Below are positions 1-9,877 of a stretch of DNA of 64,000 nt, one piece after another. Both the position numbers and the translations under genes were made by a program. Numbering within the stretch: the stretch's first letter is position 1; the number at the start of each line of letters is the position of its first letter. The stretch covers positions 94,326 through 158,325 of the forward strand of contig NZ_JACHLP010000005.1 in NCBI RefSeq assembly GCF_014204525.1, written 5' to 3'. The notes beneath the pieces were generated by a model, which did no database searches, was not told the origin of the DNA, and saw only the letters and a list, made by a program, of their open reading frames with translations. Source of the stretch: Roseateles oligotrophus (GTDB lineage: Bacteria; Pseudomonadota; Gammaproteobacteria; Burkholderiales; Burkholderiaceae_C).

Positions 1-2400
1 CGTCAGGGCGGCGATGTGCTCGGAGCCCAGGGTGCGGATCTGGTTGCTGCCCAGGGTGCGCAGGTCGTCGCTTTCCAGCGTGGCGACCTGGGCCGTGCTC
101 AGCGCGGCGATCTGGGCCGTGCCCAGGGTCTTGAACTGGTCGGTGCCCAGGGCATTGAGGTCGTCGCTGGCGAGGCTGCGGACCTGGCTCGTGGTGAGCG
201 CGGCGACTTGCGTTGTCGTCAGGGCGGCGAACTGGTCGGAGCCCATGGCGCCCAGCTGGTTGCTGGAGAGGCCGGCGATCTGGGCCGTGCCCAGGGCGCG
301 CAGATCATCGGTTTGCAAGGCCACCATCTGGTCGGTCGTCAGGCCTTTGAGCTGGGCGCTGGCCAGGGCGGCGAACTGCTCGCTCTTCAAGGCCTGGATA
401 TTGTCGGTGCTGAGGGCGGCCACTTGGTCGCTGCCCAGGGCGCGGATCTGTTGGCTGGCGAGGGCGCGCACATCGTCGCTTTCCAGCGTGGCCACCTGGG
501 CGCTGCCGAGGGCAGCGATCTGGGCCGTGGACAGGGCCTTGAACTGGTCGGTGCCCAGGGCATTGAGGTCGTCGCTGGCGAGGCTGCGCAGCTGGGCCGT
601 GCTGAGGGTGGACACTTGGCTCGTCGTCAGGGCGGCGAACTGTGCCGAGCCCAGGGCGCCGAGCTGGTTGCTGGAGAGGCTATTGAGCTGGGCGCTGCCG
701 AGGGCGCGCAAATCGTCGGTATCCAGGGCCACCATCTGGTCGGTGCTCAGGCCTTTGAGCTGGGCCGTCGAGAGGGCACCGGCCTGCTCCGTGCGCAGGG
801 CCTGGATATTGTCGGTGGAGAGGGCGGCGATCTGGTCCGAACCCAGGGCGCGCAACTGGGCCGTGCTGAGGGTGCGCAGGTCGTCGCTTTCCAGCGTGGC
901 GAGCTGGGCCGTGCCGAGGGCAGCGATCTGGGCCGTGGAGAGGGCCTTGAACTGGGCCGTGCCCAGGGCGTTGAGATCCTCGCTGGCGAGGCTGCGCAGC
1001 TGGGCGGTCGTCAGCGCGGCGGCCTGCTCGGTGCGCAGGGCGGCGAATTGGTCGGAACCCATGGCGCCCAGCTGGTTGCTGGAGAGGCCGGCGACCTGGG
1101 CTGTGCCCAGGGCGCGCAGATCATCGGTCTGCAAGGCCACCATCTGGTCGGTGCTCAGGCCCTTGATCTGGGCGGTCGTGAGGGCGCCGACCTGCTCGGA
1201 GCGCAGGGCCTGGACGTTGTCGGTGCTGAGGGCGGCGATGTGGTCCGAGTTCAGCGAGCGGATCTGCAGGGTGCCCAGGGCCCGCAAGTCATCGCTTTCC
1301 AAGGTGGCAGCCTGGGCGCTCGCGAGCGCGCCGATCTGGGCCGAGTTCAAGGCCTTGAACTGGTCGGTGCCCAGGGCGTTGAGATCCTCGCTGCTGAGGC
1401 TGCGGATCTGGGCCGTGGTGAGCGCGGCGACCTGGGTGGTCGTCAGGGCGGCGAACTGGTCGGAGCCCAGCGCGCCCAGCTGATTGCTGGAGAGGCCGGC
1501 GATCTGGGCCGTGCCCAGGGCGCGCAGATCATCGGTCTGCAAGGCCACCATCTGGTCGGTCGTCAGGCCCTTGGGTTGGGCGGTGGTCAGGGCGCCCAGC
1601 TGTTCGCTGCGCAAGGCCTGGACGTTGTCGGTGCTGAGGGCGGCGATGTGCTCGGAGCCCAGTGCGCGTATCTGGGCCGTGCCCAGGGTGCGCAGATCGT
1701 CGCTTTCCAGTGTCGAAACCTGGATGGTGCTGAGCGCGCCAACCTGGGCCGTGGAGAGGGCCTTGAACTGGTCGGTTCCCAGGGCGTTGAGGTCCTCGCT
1801 GCTGAGGCTGCGAATCTGGCTGGTGCTGAGGGCGGCGACCTGGCTGGTCGTCAGGCCGGCGAATTGGTCGGAGCCCATCGCGCCGAGCTGGTTGCTGGAG
1901 AGGCTCTGGATCTGTGCGCTGCCCAGGGCGCGCACATCCTCGGTCTGCATGGCTGCCATCTGGTCGGTGGTCAAACCCCTGATCTGCGCGGTGCCGAGGG
2001 TGGCCACCTGCTCGCTGCGCAGGGCCTGGATATTGTCGGTGGAGAGCGCGGCAATCTGCTCGGAGCCCAGGGCACGCACCTGGCTGCTGGAGAGGCTGCG
2101 CAGGTCGTCGCTTTCCAAGGTGTTGACCTGGGTGCTCGTCAGGGCGGCGATCTGGGCCGTCGTGAGGGCCTTGAACTGGTCGGTGCCCAGGGCGTTGAGG
2201 TCATCGCTGGCGAGGCCGCGCACCTGGGCGGTGGTCAGGGCCGCGATCTGCTGGGTGCGCAGGCTGCCGATCTGGTCGGAGCTGAGGGCGCCGAGCTGGT
2301 CGGTGTCGAGCGCGCGCAGGGCGGTCGTGCTGAGCGCGCGCAAATCATTGGTCTCGAAGAATGAGAGTTGCTGGCTGGACAGTGAGTGAATGGCAAACGT
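1..2400 (-). repeat. 24-bp coding repeat with 408-bp higher-order unit
   Basis: The landmark tcgtcgctttcc (or a one-base variant) recurs at 65, 473, 881, 1289, 1697 and 2105, always exactly 408 bp apart. That is 17 x 24 bp, so no frame change occurs. Five complete units lie between 65 and 2104. Within a unit the 17 octapeptide positions keep their identity between units, which points to whole-unit duplication rather than independent slippage of 24-mers. Confidence 0.9.
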
Positions 2401-2547
2401 GCCCAGGCTGGCGACCTGCGAGGTGCTCAGGGCGGCAATCTGGTCCGAGTTGAATGCGGCCCAGTCCTCGGTGGTCAGCCCCGCCAGGGTGGCGGTGGAC
2501 AGCAAGGCGATTTGTTGGCTGGGCAGATTGGTGATGAGAGATGCCAT
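1..2547 (-). CDS. Giant octapeptide-repeat protein, N-terminal part (runs off left edge)
   Basis: The minus strand is open from an ATG at 2547 to the window edge, giving 849 visible residues. From about residue 8 the chain is built of octapeptides of the form L-[ST]-[ST]-x-[QD]-[ILVF]-x-[AS], about 105 of them. Typical units are LTTAQIAA, LSTDQMVA, LESDDLRA, LGTDQFKA and LSSNQLGA. The first 15 or so units are degenerate; further in they form exact 17-unit (136-residue) super-repeats. There is no N-terminal signal peptide, so any export would need a C-terminal (type I) signal outside the window. The [ST]-x-x-[QD] spacing resembles helix N-caps, so short repeated helices are possible. I do not recognise the family with certainty; similar arrays in related bacteria are often named heme-utilisation or adhesin-like, which is weak evidence. 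The divergent neighbours are glycan enzymes. Confidence 0.8.
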   Translation of the reverse strand, partial: MASLITNLPSQQIALLSTATLAGLTTEDWAAFNSDQIAALSTSQVASLGTFAIHSLSSQQLSFFETNDLRALSTTALRALDTDQLGALSSDQIGSLRTQQIAALTTAQVRGLASDDLNALGTDQFKALTTAQIAALTSTQVNTLESDDLRSLSSSQVRALGSEQIAALSTDNIQALRSEQVATLGTAQIRGLTTDQMAAMQTEDVRALGSAQIQSLSSNQLGAMGSDQFAGLTTSQVAALSTSQIRSLSSEDLNALGTDQFKALSTAQVGALSTIQVSTLESDDLRTLGTAQIRALGSEHIAALSTDNVQALRSEQLGALTTAQPKGLTTDQMVALQTDDLRALGTAQIAGLSSNQLGALGSDQFAALTTTQVAALTTAQIRSLSSEDLNALGTDQFKALNSAQIGALASAQAATLESDDLRALGTLQIRSLNSDHIAALSTDNVQALRSEQVGALTTAQIKGLSTDQMVALQTDDLRALGTAQVAGLSSNQLGAMGSDQFAALRTEQAAALTTAQLRSLASEDLNALGTAQFKALSTAQIAALGTAQLATLESDDLRTLSTAQLRALGSDQIAALSTDNIQALRTEQAGALSTAQLKGLSTDQMVALDTDDLRALGSAQLNSLSSNQLGALGSAQFAALTTSQVSTLSTAQLRSLASDDLNALGTDQFKALSTAQIAALGSAQVATLESDDVRALASQQIRALGSDQVAALSTDNIQALKSEQFAALASAQLKGLTTDQMVALQTDDLRALGTAQIAGLSSNQLGAMGSDQFAALTTTQVAALTTSQVRSLASDDLNALGTDQFKTLGTAQIAALSTAQVATLESDDLRTLGSNQIRTLGSEHIAALT

Positions 2548-2931
2548 GTTTGACTCACTGTTGGATTGCTCGGTCACTCAGGCCCAAGCCGTGGTGATGT
2601 TGGGCTTGCCTGGGCAATACGCGATGTAAGAGCGATCCCTGAGGAGCAGCTATTGCGACCGCGCGATGGGCAAGTTGCATGGAAAACGTAGTTGTCGGTT
2701 CTGTCGGGATTTCGGCCCACCAGCCCGTAACTTGAGATTGCATTGGCACAATTCCCGTGGCAGTCAGGCTGCGGGGCACAGTGCCGAAGGCAAGTTGTGG
2801 GGATGCTAGGGCGGGCCCTGTTCGGCAATCCCGGCAAAAACTTGAGTTAGTGAGGCCTATTCATCGCTTGAGCCATTGCGGCAAGCCCTCTAATCCCTTC
2901 ACGAGCCCAATCGGCAGCAGCGCCCGCACGC
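2548..2931. other. Divergent intergenic region, no gene recognised
   Basis: This 384-bp region lies between the repeat protein (minus) and the first glycosyltransferase (plus) and must hold promoters for both. I see no convincing sigma-70 or sigma-54 boxes, no terminator and no credible coding frame. The short open frames here have no recognisable content. Confidence 0.5.
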
Positions 2932-3888
2932 ATGAAAATCACCACTCTCATCCCGGCCTACAAAACCAAGTACATCGTCGAGTTGCTGGTTTCCTTGCAG
3001 CGCCAGACGCGGCCCAGCAACCGCATCGTGTTCTCGGACGACAGCCCTGACGGCGCCTACACCGCCTTGCTCGACAGCGAGGCCTTGCGCGCGGTGCGCC
3101 AGCAACTGCCCATCGAGGTTTATGCCGGCCCGCGCAAAGGGGCGTATGAGAACTTCAAACATCTGGCGCGACTGTGGGGCGGGGGCTCCGAGCTGGTCCA
3201 CCTGTTGCTGGACGACGACGTGATGTTCCCGGACTTCTACGAGCGCCATCTGCAAGCCCATGCCTCGGGCCGCTTCTCCTGCAGCATCAGCGGGCGCTGG
3301 ACGGCCAATGAACAAGGCCAGCCCATCGGCGTGCAACCCCTGCCGGCAGGTGTGGCGGCCTCGCGCGAGCGCATGCTCTCGCTCAGCGATGAGGTGCTGT
3401 TCATGAGCACCGTGCCTCTGTGTACCAACTGGCTGGGCGAGTTTTCCAATTGCGTGATGCGGGCCGAAACCCTGCCGCTTCTGTTTGAGCCCCGCTTCGC
3501 CGATGTGTCTTATGCGGGGCTGTGGGATCTGGGTTATTTCCTGGCCGCCAGCACGCAGGCGCCGGTGGCCTATATCCAAGACCGCCTGGGTTATTTCCGT
3601 ACCGGTGGCGACAATAATTCGTCTCAGTTGTTCGGCAAATTCATGAAGGCGGCGCACCTGGGTTATGTGGCCCTGGCCGTGGGCGGCGAGCGTATCGGCA
3701 AACTTAACAAGGAACAGGCGCGCCAATGCTATGCCGGCATCGCACCCGCGTTGCTGCAGCGTTATGCCAGTCAGGCCGATATGCAGCCCTTTTGTGTCAT
3801 CCTGGCGCGCATGGCCGAGGGCGACGCGCAGGCGGTGCAGGCGTTCGAGCAGGCCTGGGCCCACTACCTTCGCGAGCAGGGCTTCTGA
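2932..3888 (+). CDS. Glycosyltransferase family 2-like protein
   Basis: 318 residues, cytoplasmic, GT-A fold. The N-terminus ITTLIPAYKTKYIVELLVSL is the usual nucleotide-sugar-binding beta-alpha start. SDDSPDG (35-41) and DDD (94-96) are the expected acidic motifs, the latter the metal-binding DxD equivalent. There are no membrane segments. The substrate cannot be read from sequence. It is the first gene of a three-gene cluster (acyltransferase, then glycosyltransferase-methyltransferase), so it probably helps build a surface glycan or decorate a protein. No strong ribosome site precedes the ATG, but the frame begins naturally at the conserved N-terminus. A dispersed element begins 2 bp after the stop codon. 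Confidence 0.85.
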   Translation: MKITTLIPAYKTKYIVELLVSLQRQTRPSNRIVFSDDSPDGAYTALLDSEALRAVRQQLPIEVYAGPRKGAYENFKHLARLWGGGSELVHLLLDDDVMFPDFYERHLQAHASGRFSCSISGRWTANEQGQPIGVQPLPAGVAASRERMLSLSDEVLFMSTVPLCTNWLGEFSNCVMRAETLPLLFEPRFADVSYAGLWDLGYFLAASTQAPVAYIQDRLGYFRTGGDNNSSQLFGKFMKAAHLGYVALAVGGERIGKLNKEQARQCYAGIAPALLQRYASQADMQPFCVILARMAEGDAQAVQAFEQAWAHYLREQGF

Positions 3889-3890
3889 GA

Positions 3891-4049
3891 TGAAACTGCC
3901 CCTCGCCCAATCTCGCCCCGCTGGACGCGGGCGAGCCTGGTCGGTCCCCCGAGGGGACGGCGATGCTTGGCGGATCGACCGCCAAGCACATCGCCAGCGC
4001 GGGCCGGCTCGGGAGCGGCCCAGCGCTCGGCCCGCAATACTCAGTTTCA
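3891..4049 (+). repeat. Dispersed structured intergenic element, copy 1
   Basis: This 159-bp element is bounded by TGAAACTG and CAGTTTCA and starts 2 bp after the stop codon of the glycosyltransferase. A 156-bp copy lies inverted at 46915-47070. Arms visible inside are CTCGCCC/GGGCGAG, GTCCCC-CGA-GGGGAC (3944-3958), a central 10-bp stem TGCTTGGCGG-ATCGA-CCGCCAAGCA (3964-3988) flanked by GGCGA/TCGCC, and GGGCCG/CGGCCC. The central stem differs in sequence between copies but pairs in both. It may be a REP/MITE-like element or a structured 3' RNA. Confidence 0.8.
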
Positions 4050-4088
4050 TGCGTCGCGGGTGCCGTGAACACAGAATGGACAACTGAA

Positions 4089-4733
4089 ATGCAAAGACGT
4101 TATGAACGTTTGCTGGGCCTGATCTCACGCAGCAATCCGCTCGATCTGGACGCCTGGACCCGCATGCTGCTGGTGCAGTATTTCTTCCATGTCTCGGAGC
4201 GCCAGCGCCTGGAAATCGTCGAAGTGGCGGGTGCGCGGCGTCTGCTCAATCTGTTGACGCCCACGCATTTCAAGGGTCAGGGCCGCATCCGGGTGGCGGC
4301 CACCGCCGTGTTCGGCGTGCCGCGTTCGCCGGGCAGCTATGGGGCCAGCTATGTGGAGGCGCGCACGCCCGACTCCCTGATCGAGGTCGGCCCCGGCACG
4401 GTGTTCAACAACCGCTGTGTGCTGATCTCCGAAGGCGCCAGCATCCGCTTCGGCGCCGACTGCCTGATTGGCCCCGAGCTGCATGTGATGGACAGCAACT
4501 CGCATGACCTTGTGCTTGAGCGGCGCCGCCAGCCCGACCCGCGGCCGGCCGCGGTCGAGATCGGCAACCAGGTCTTTATCGGCTCGCGCGTCACCCTGCT
4601 CAAGGGCGTCAAGCTCGGTGCGGGCTGTGTGGTGGGGGCGGGCGCCGTGCTGCGCCCCGGTTTTGAGGCCCCGCCCAACTCGGTGGTGATGGGTAACCCC
4701 GCTGTTGTTCTTGGACAAACCCCCAATTCCTAA
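4089..4733 (+). CDS. Hexapeptide-repeat (LbH) acyltransferase
   Basis: 214 residues. The C-terminal half (about 95-205) has left-handed beta-helix hexapeptide repeats: IEVGPGTVFNN, IRFGADCLIGP, VEIGNQVFIG, VKLGAGCVVGAGAVL. It ends in the VVMGNPA motif typical of sugar O-acetyltransferases of the NodL/LacA/CysE-like class. HVMDSNSHDL resembles the catalytic-histidine loop of maltose/galactoside acetyltransferases. It probably acetylates a sugar made by the flanking glycosyltransferases. The ATG at 4089 lacks a clear ribosome site. An in-frame GTG 24 bp upstream is possible, and the frame stays open back into the dispersed element. Twelve bases separate it from the next gene. Confidence 0.8.
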   Translation: MQRRYERLLGLISRSNPLDLDAWTRMLLVQYFFHVSERQRLEIVEVAGARRLLNLLTPTHFKGQGRIRVAATAVFGVPRSPGSYGASYVEARTPDSLIEVGPGTVFNNRCVLISEGASIRFGADCLIGPELHVMDSNSHDLVLERRRQPDPRPAAVEIGNQVFIGSRVTLLKGVKLGAGCVVGAGAVLRPGFEAPPNSVVMGNPAVVLGQTPNS

Positions 4734-4745
4734 GCCAAGCCTGCC

Positions 4746-6095
4746 ATGAGCATCCACCAAATCCCTATCGTCACCGTTTCCTACAACGCGCCTGAGTTGC
4801 TGCAAGGCCTGCTCGGCTCGCTGCGGCGCTTCTATCCCAACACCGTTCATGTGGTGGACGGTTCGGACGAGCAGCATCTGCCGCGCATCCGCGAGGTCGT
4901 GGCCCAGTTCGAGCGGGTGGAGCTGCATGCCATGGGCTACAACATCCACCATGGCCCGGGCATGGCCTGGGCCATCGACCATCTGGGTCTGCAGGGCCGG
5001 GTCTTGTTCATGGACACCGACGTTGCTGTGCTGCAGGCCGGCTTCATCGAGTCGCTGGACGAGGCCTTGCGCCCCGGCGACTATGGCGCCGGCGGCGTGG
5101 CCCATGTGAACCGCGAGGGTTTTGACATCGCCTACGGCTACGGTGCCGTGCCCTATCTGCACCCGCCCTGCATGCTGTGCAATATCGAGGTCATGCAGCA
5201 ATGGCCGCGTCCCGTCAAGCATGGTGCGCCCATGGTGGCGCCCATGCTGGCCTTGCACGATGCGGGCCAATCAGGCTTGCTGCGCAAGGTGGATTGGGCC
5301 ATGAACGATGTGCTGATGGGTACGCGCAAGGTCTATATCGACCACTTCGGCAAGGGCACCAGCAGCGCCACCGGCGGCTACCACCTCGAAGAGTGGATGG
5401 CCGAGGTGCAGGCCCGCCAGGCGCAAAAGCCTCAGTCCGCGCCGGCCCAGGGCTTTAACCCCGACCTGCTGGCCTTGATCCCCGCCCAGGCCAAGACCTT
5501 GATCGAGGTGGGCTGCAGCACCGGCTCCCTGGCCCATGCCTTCAAGACGACCCGGCCCGCGGCCCACTATCTGGGGCTGGAACTGGACCCTTTGGCCGCC
5601 GAGATGGCGGCCCGCCATTGCGACGGCATGGTCAGCCTGGACATCGAGGGCGCCGATGAATCGCTCTACCGCGACTACGCCGACCGCGACTGCTGGATCT
5701 TTGGTGATGTGCTGGAGCATCTGCGCGACCCCTGGCGCGTGCTCAGCCGCATCCGCAAGATTGCACCTGCCCATGCCTGTATCGTGGCCAGCGTGCCCAA
5801 TGTGCAGCACTGGAGCATACAGGCGCGCCTGGCCGTGGGCGAGTTCCGTTATGAAGGCACGGGATTGCTGGATCGCACCCACCTGCGCTGGTTCACCCGT
5901 GTGACCTTGTTCGAGCTGTTCCAGGCCGCCGGCTGGCGCATTGAGGCCGGTGTGCCGCGCATCTTCAACGAGCCCGGCCGCGACAAGGTGCTGCCCGCCA
6001 TCCGTGCCATGGCCATGGCCCAGGGCCGCGACCCCGATGGCGCCGAGCGCGATGCCTTGCCGCTGCAGTATGTGGTGAGGGCGGTGCCGGCTTGA
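4746..6095 (+). CDS. Glycosyltransferase-methyltransferase fusion protein
   Basis: 449 residues in two domains. Residues 1-220 are GT-A-like: IPIVTVSYNAPELLQGL at the start and MDTD (89-92) as the DxD-type metal site. After a Gln/Ala/Pro linker (about 222-236), residues 237-449 are a class I SAM methyltransferase (Methyltransf_23-like) with motif I EVGCSTGS (254-261) and a GDVLEHLRDP motif. The fusion implies sequential transfer and methylation of a sugar, as in O-antigen chain capping or methylated protein glycans. It is the last gene of the cluster. Its TGA ends at 6095, immediately abutting the convergent GntR gene with no spacer. Confidence 0.85.
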   Translation: MSIHQIPIVTVSYNAPELLQGLLGSLRRFYPNTVHVVDGSDEQHLPRIREVVAQFERVELHAMGYNIHHGPGMAWAIDHLGLQGRVLFMDTDVAVLQAGFIESLDEALRPGDYGAGGVAHVNREGFDIAYGYGAVPYLHPPCMLCNIEVMQQWPRPVKHGAPMVAPMLALHDAGQSGLLRKVDWAMNDVLMGTRKVYIDHFGKGTSSATGGYHLEEWMAEVQARQAQKPQSAPAQGFNPDLLALIPAQAKTLIEVGCSTGSLAHAFKTTRPAAHYLGLELDPLAAEMAARHCDGMVSLDIEGADESLYRDYADRDCWIFGDVLEHLRDPWRVLSRIRKIAPAHACIVASVPNVQHWSIQARLAVGEFRYEGTGLLDRTHLRWFTRVTLFELFQAAGWRIEAGVPRIFNEPGRDKVLPAIRAMAMAQGRDPDGAERDALPLQYVVRAVPA

Positions 6096-6752
6096 TCATT
6101 TGCCAGGGCTTGCCGCCGCCAAGCCATTCTCGAAATGCGCCCGCATCAAACGCTCAACCTCATCGGATTGGCGCGCGCTAATGGCTTGCATCAAAGTTCG
6201 GTGCTCGCCGAGTGATTCCTGCAAACGCCCTAGCTTGAACAGCGAGTGATGGCGATTGAGTTTCATCACCCGGCGCAGATCGGTGACGATTTGCTGGCGC
6301 CAGCGATTGCCTTCGATCTCCAGCAGGCGCAGATGAAAACGTTCGTTGGCGGCAAAAAAAGCGGCGTGCTCGTCGGTTTGCGCTTCCAGATCACGGTGCA
6401 AAGCCTGCAATTCCTGTAGCTGCGCCTCGCTGGCCAAGTGGCAGACCCGGGCGGCGGCGTCGCTTTCCAGCAGGGCCAGCAGTTGATAGGCTTCGCGCAC
6501 ATCTTGCTCGGACATCTCGGTCACATAGGCACCGCGCCTGACCTTCATCGTTACCAGGCCTTCGGCGGCCAGCACCTTGAGGGCCTCGCGCAAGGGCGTG
6601 CGGCTGATGCCCAGTTCCTGGCAGATCTTTAGCTCGTCGATCCAGCTGCCCGGCTCCAGTTCGCGATTGAAGATCTGCATGCGCAGGCGTTCCGCGACTT
6701 CTTGGTAAAGCGCGCGGGGGGCGAGGCTGGCTTTGGCGGCGGGGCTGCTCAT
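6096..6752 (-). CDS. GntR-family (FCD domain) transcriptional regulator
   Basis: 218 residues. The N-terminal winged helix has the classic GntR recognition segment [20 protein letters not shown] and the wing VRRGAYV. The C-terminal all-helical FCD ligand domain contains [32 protein letters not shown] and EHRTLMQAI. The gene diverges from methylmalonyl-CoA mutase with 111 bp between starts, and a palindrome sits in that gap. Inference: it controls the propionate/methylmalonyl-CoA genes with an organic-acid or acyl-CoA effector. The frame stays open far upstream into the mutase gene; the chosen ATG at 6752 gives the family's normal length. Confidence 0.85.
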   Translation of the reverse strand: MSSPAAKASLAPRALYQEVAERLRMQIFNRELEPGSWIDELKICQELGISRTPLREALKVLAAEGLVTMKVRRGAYVTEMSEQDVREAYQLLALLESDAAARVCHLASEAQLQELQALHRDLEAQTDEHAAFFAANERFHLRLLEIEGNRWRQQIVTDLRRVMKLNRHHSLFKLGRLQESLGEHRTLMQAISARQSDEVERLMRAHFENGLAAASPGK

Positions 6753-6808
6753 CGGGGTGTCGGGCGGAACGGCTTGTCCGGGGTGTGTCAGAGTGACGTC
6801 ATTATTGA

Positions 6809-6824
6809 ATTTATAATTATGAAT
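6809..6824. promoter_or_regulatory. Candidate GntR operator palindrome
   Basis: ATTTATAATTATGAAT is a 16-bp palindrome with a single mismatched pair. It is AT-rich in an otherwise GC-rich region, between the divergent GntR gene and methylmalonyl-CoA mutase. Its position suits repression of both promoters. Binding by this regulator is inferred. Confidence 0.55.
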
Positions 6825-6863
6825 GATAGCTCGGCGGTATTTGCCGGGCGACCGGAGCCTTTC

Positions 6864-9062
<2,199 letters not shown>

Positions 9063-9082
9063 AAATTCCGCCAAGTGTTACA

Positions 9083-9097
9083 GTATTTTTGTAATAC
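9083..9097. promoter_or_regulatory. Candidate antitoxin autoregulatory operator
   Basis: GTATT-N5-AATAC inverted repeat lies 18 bp upstream of the ribbon-helix-helix gene start. Antitoxins of this class usually bind such sites in their own promoter. AT-rich compared with its surroundings. Confidence 0.4.
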
Positions 9098-9114
9098 AAC
9101 CCACGGAGCGAAAA

Positions 9115-9450
9115 ATGGCTGTTTCTGTTCGCATGGATCCCTTGCTTGAAAAAGAGCTAGAGCAAGCCGCCAAGCGGCAGGGCGTGACCAAGTCGCAATT
9201 CATCATCGACGCGGTCGAACGCGCCCTGGGCCGCAAGGACGCCCACCGGCTCTACCTGGCAGTGCAGGAAAAATATGCCGATTACCCGGTGCCTACCGAG
9301 CCGCTTGGCGACTCGGCCCTGAAGGCCAGGCTGCGTGCCAAACACGAGCAAAGCACGGCCGATTGGCTGGCCGCCCAGCCCTTGGCGCCCGCCCGCCCGC
9401 CAACTGCCAAGGCCAAGCCCGGCAAAAGCATGAAAAAGGCCGGCCGCTGA
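9115..9450 (+). CDS. Ribbon-helix-helix (CopG/Arc-type) antitoxin-like protein
   Basis: 111 residues. Residues 1-42 fit a ribbon-helix-helix DNA-binding domain: a beta strand VSVRMDP, then LLEKELEQAAKRQGVTKSQF and IIDAVERALG. The C-terminal tail (about 85-111) is rich in Lys, Ala and Pro and probably disordered, which suits an antitoxin's toxin-wrapping region. ACGGAG precedes the ATG. The stop overlaps the start of a PIN-domain gene (TGATG), as usual in type II toxin-antitoxin pairs. The pair interrupts the mutase-meaB gene order. Confidence 0.7.
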   Translation: MAVSVRMDPLLEKELEQAAKRQGVTKSQFIIDAVERALGRKDAHRLYLAVQEKYADYPVPTEPLGDSALKARLRAKHEQSTADWLAAQPLAPARPPTAKAKPGKSMKKAGR

Positions 9451-9866
9451 TGCGCATTGCCCTGCTTGATGCCGGTCCGCTGATCGCCTTGTTCGATCCT
9501 CGCGAGCCCGCCCACGACCACTATTACGGGATGGTGTTTGACCCCGAGTTGGACTTGCGGCTCTACACCACCTGGCCCTGCGTGGTGGAGGCCAGCCATC
9601 TGCTGGCGGGGCGCCATCGCCTGGCCATGCTGGACTGGGTGGCCCAGGGCGCGGTGCAGGTCTACCCCTTTGATCAAGCGCATCTGCAAGACATGCTGCC
9701 CTGGATGCAACGCTATAGCGAATTGCACAAGCGTGAGATGAACCTGGCCGATGCCTCGCTGTACTGGCTGGCGCAGGAAAGCGGCGTGACGGCCGTGCTG
9801 ACGCTGGATGTCGCCGATTTCACGCGTTACCGCCTGCCCGACGGGCGAGCGTTCGAGATTCTTTGA
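9450..9866 (+). CDS. PIN-domain protein, VapC-like toxin candidate
   Basis: 138 residues. Acidic PIN-nuclease positions are visible: LLDAGPLIALF (Asp 6), VVEASHLL (Glu), MNLADASLYWLA (Asp) and LTLDVADFTRY (Asp). Family function: metal-dependent RNase, often cleaving tRNA or rRNA. It overlaps the ribbon-helix-helix gene by one base, consistent with translational coupling of an antitoxin-toxin pair. Similar PIN proteins can also be orphan nucleases, so toxicity is an inference. Confidence 0.7.
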   Translation: MRIALLDAGPLIALFDPREPAHDHYYGMVFDPELDLRLYTTWPCVVEASHLLAGRHRLAMLDWVAQGAVQVYPFDQAHLQDMLPWMQRYSELHKREMNLADASLYWLAQESGVTAVLTLDVADFTRYRLPDGRAFEIL

Positions 9867-9877
9867 GACCCGAACCC

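Noticed and set aside
1-2400. CRISPR-like or non-coding satellite array
   Set aside because: Repeats are 24 bp, contiguous, without unique spacers, and stay in frame for a regular peptide.
14-2629. Long plus-strand open frames rich in Ala/Gly/Val/Trp/Arg
   Set aside because: They are shadows of the minus-strand octapeptide gene: 24-bp repeats lacking stops in several frames. Only the minus frame has a consistent hydrophobic/polar periodicity and a clean start.
2548-2931. Sigma-54 promoter (TTGGCAC near 2743)
   Set aside because: The GC element at the proper distance is missing.
6753-6863. B12 riboswitch before methylmalonyl-CoA mutase
   Set aside because: The 111-bp gap is too short and lacks a B12 box; a GntR-type dyad explains it better.
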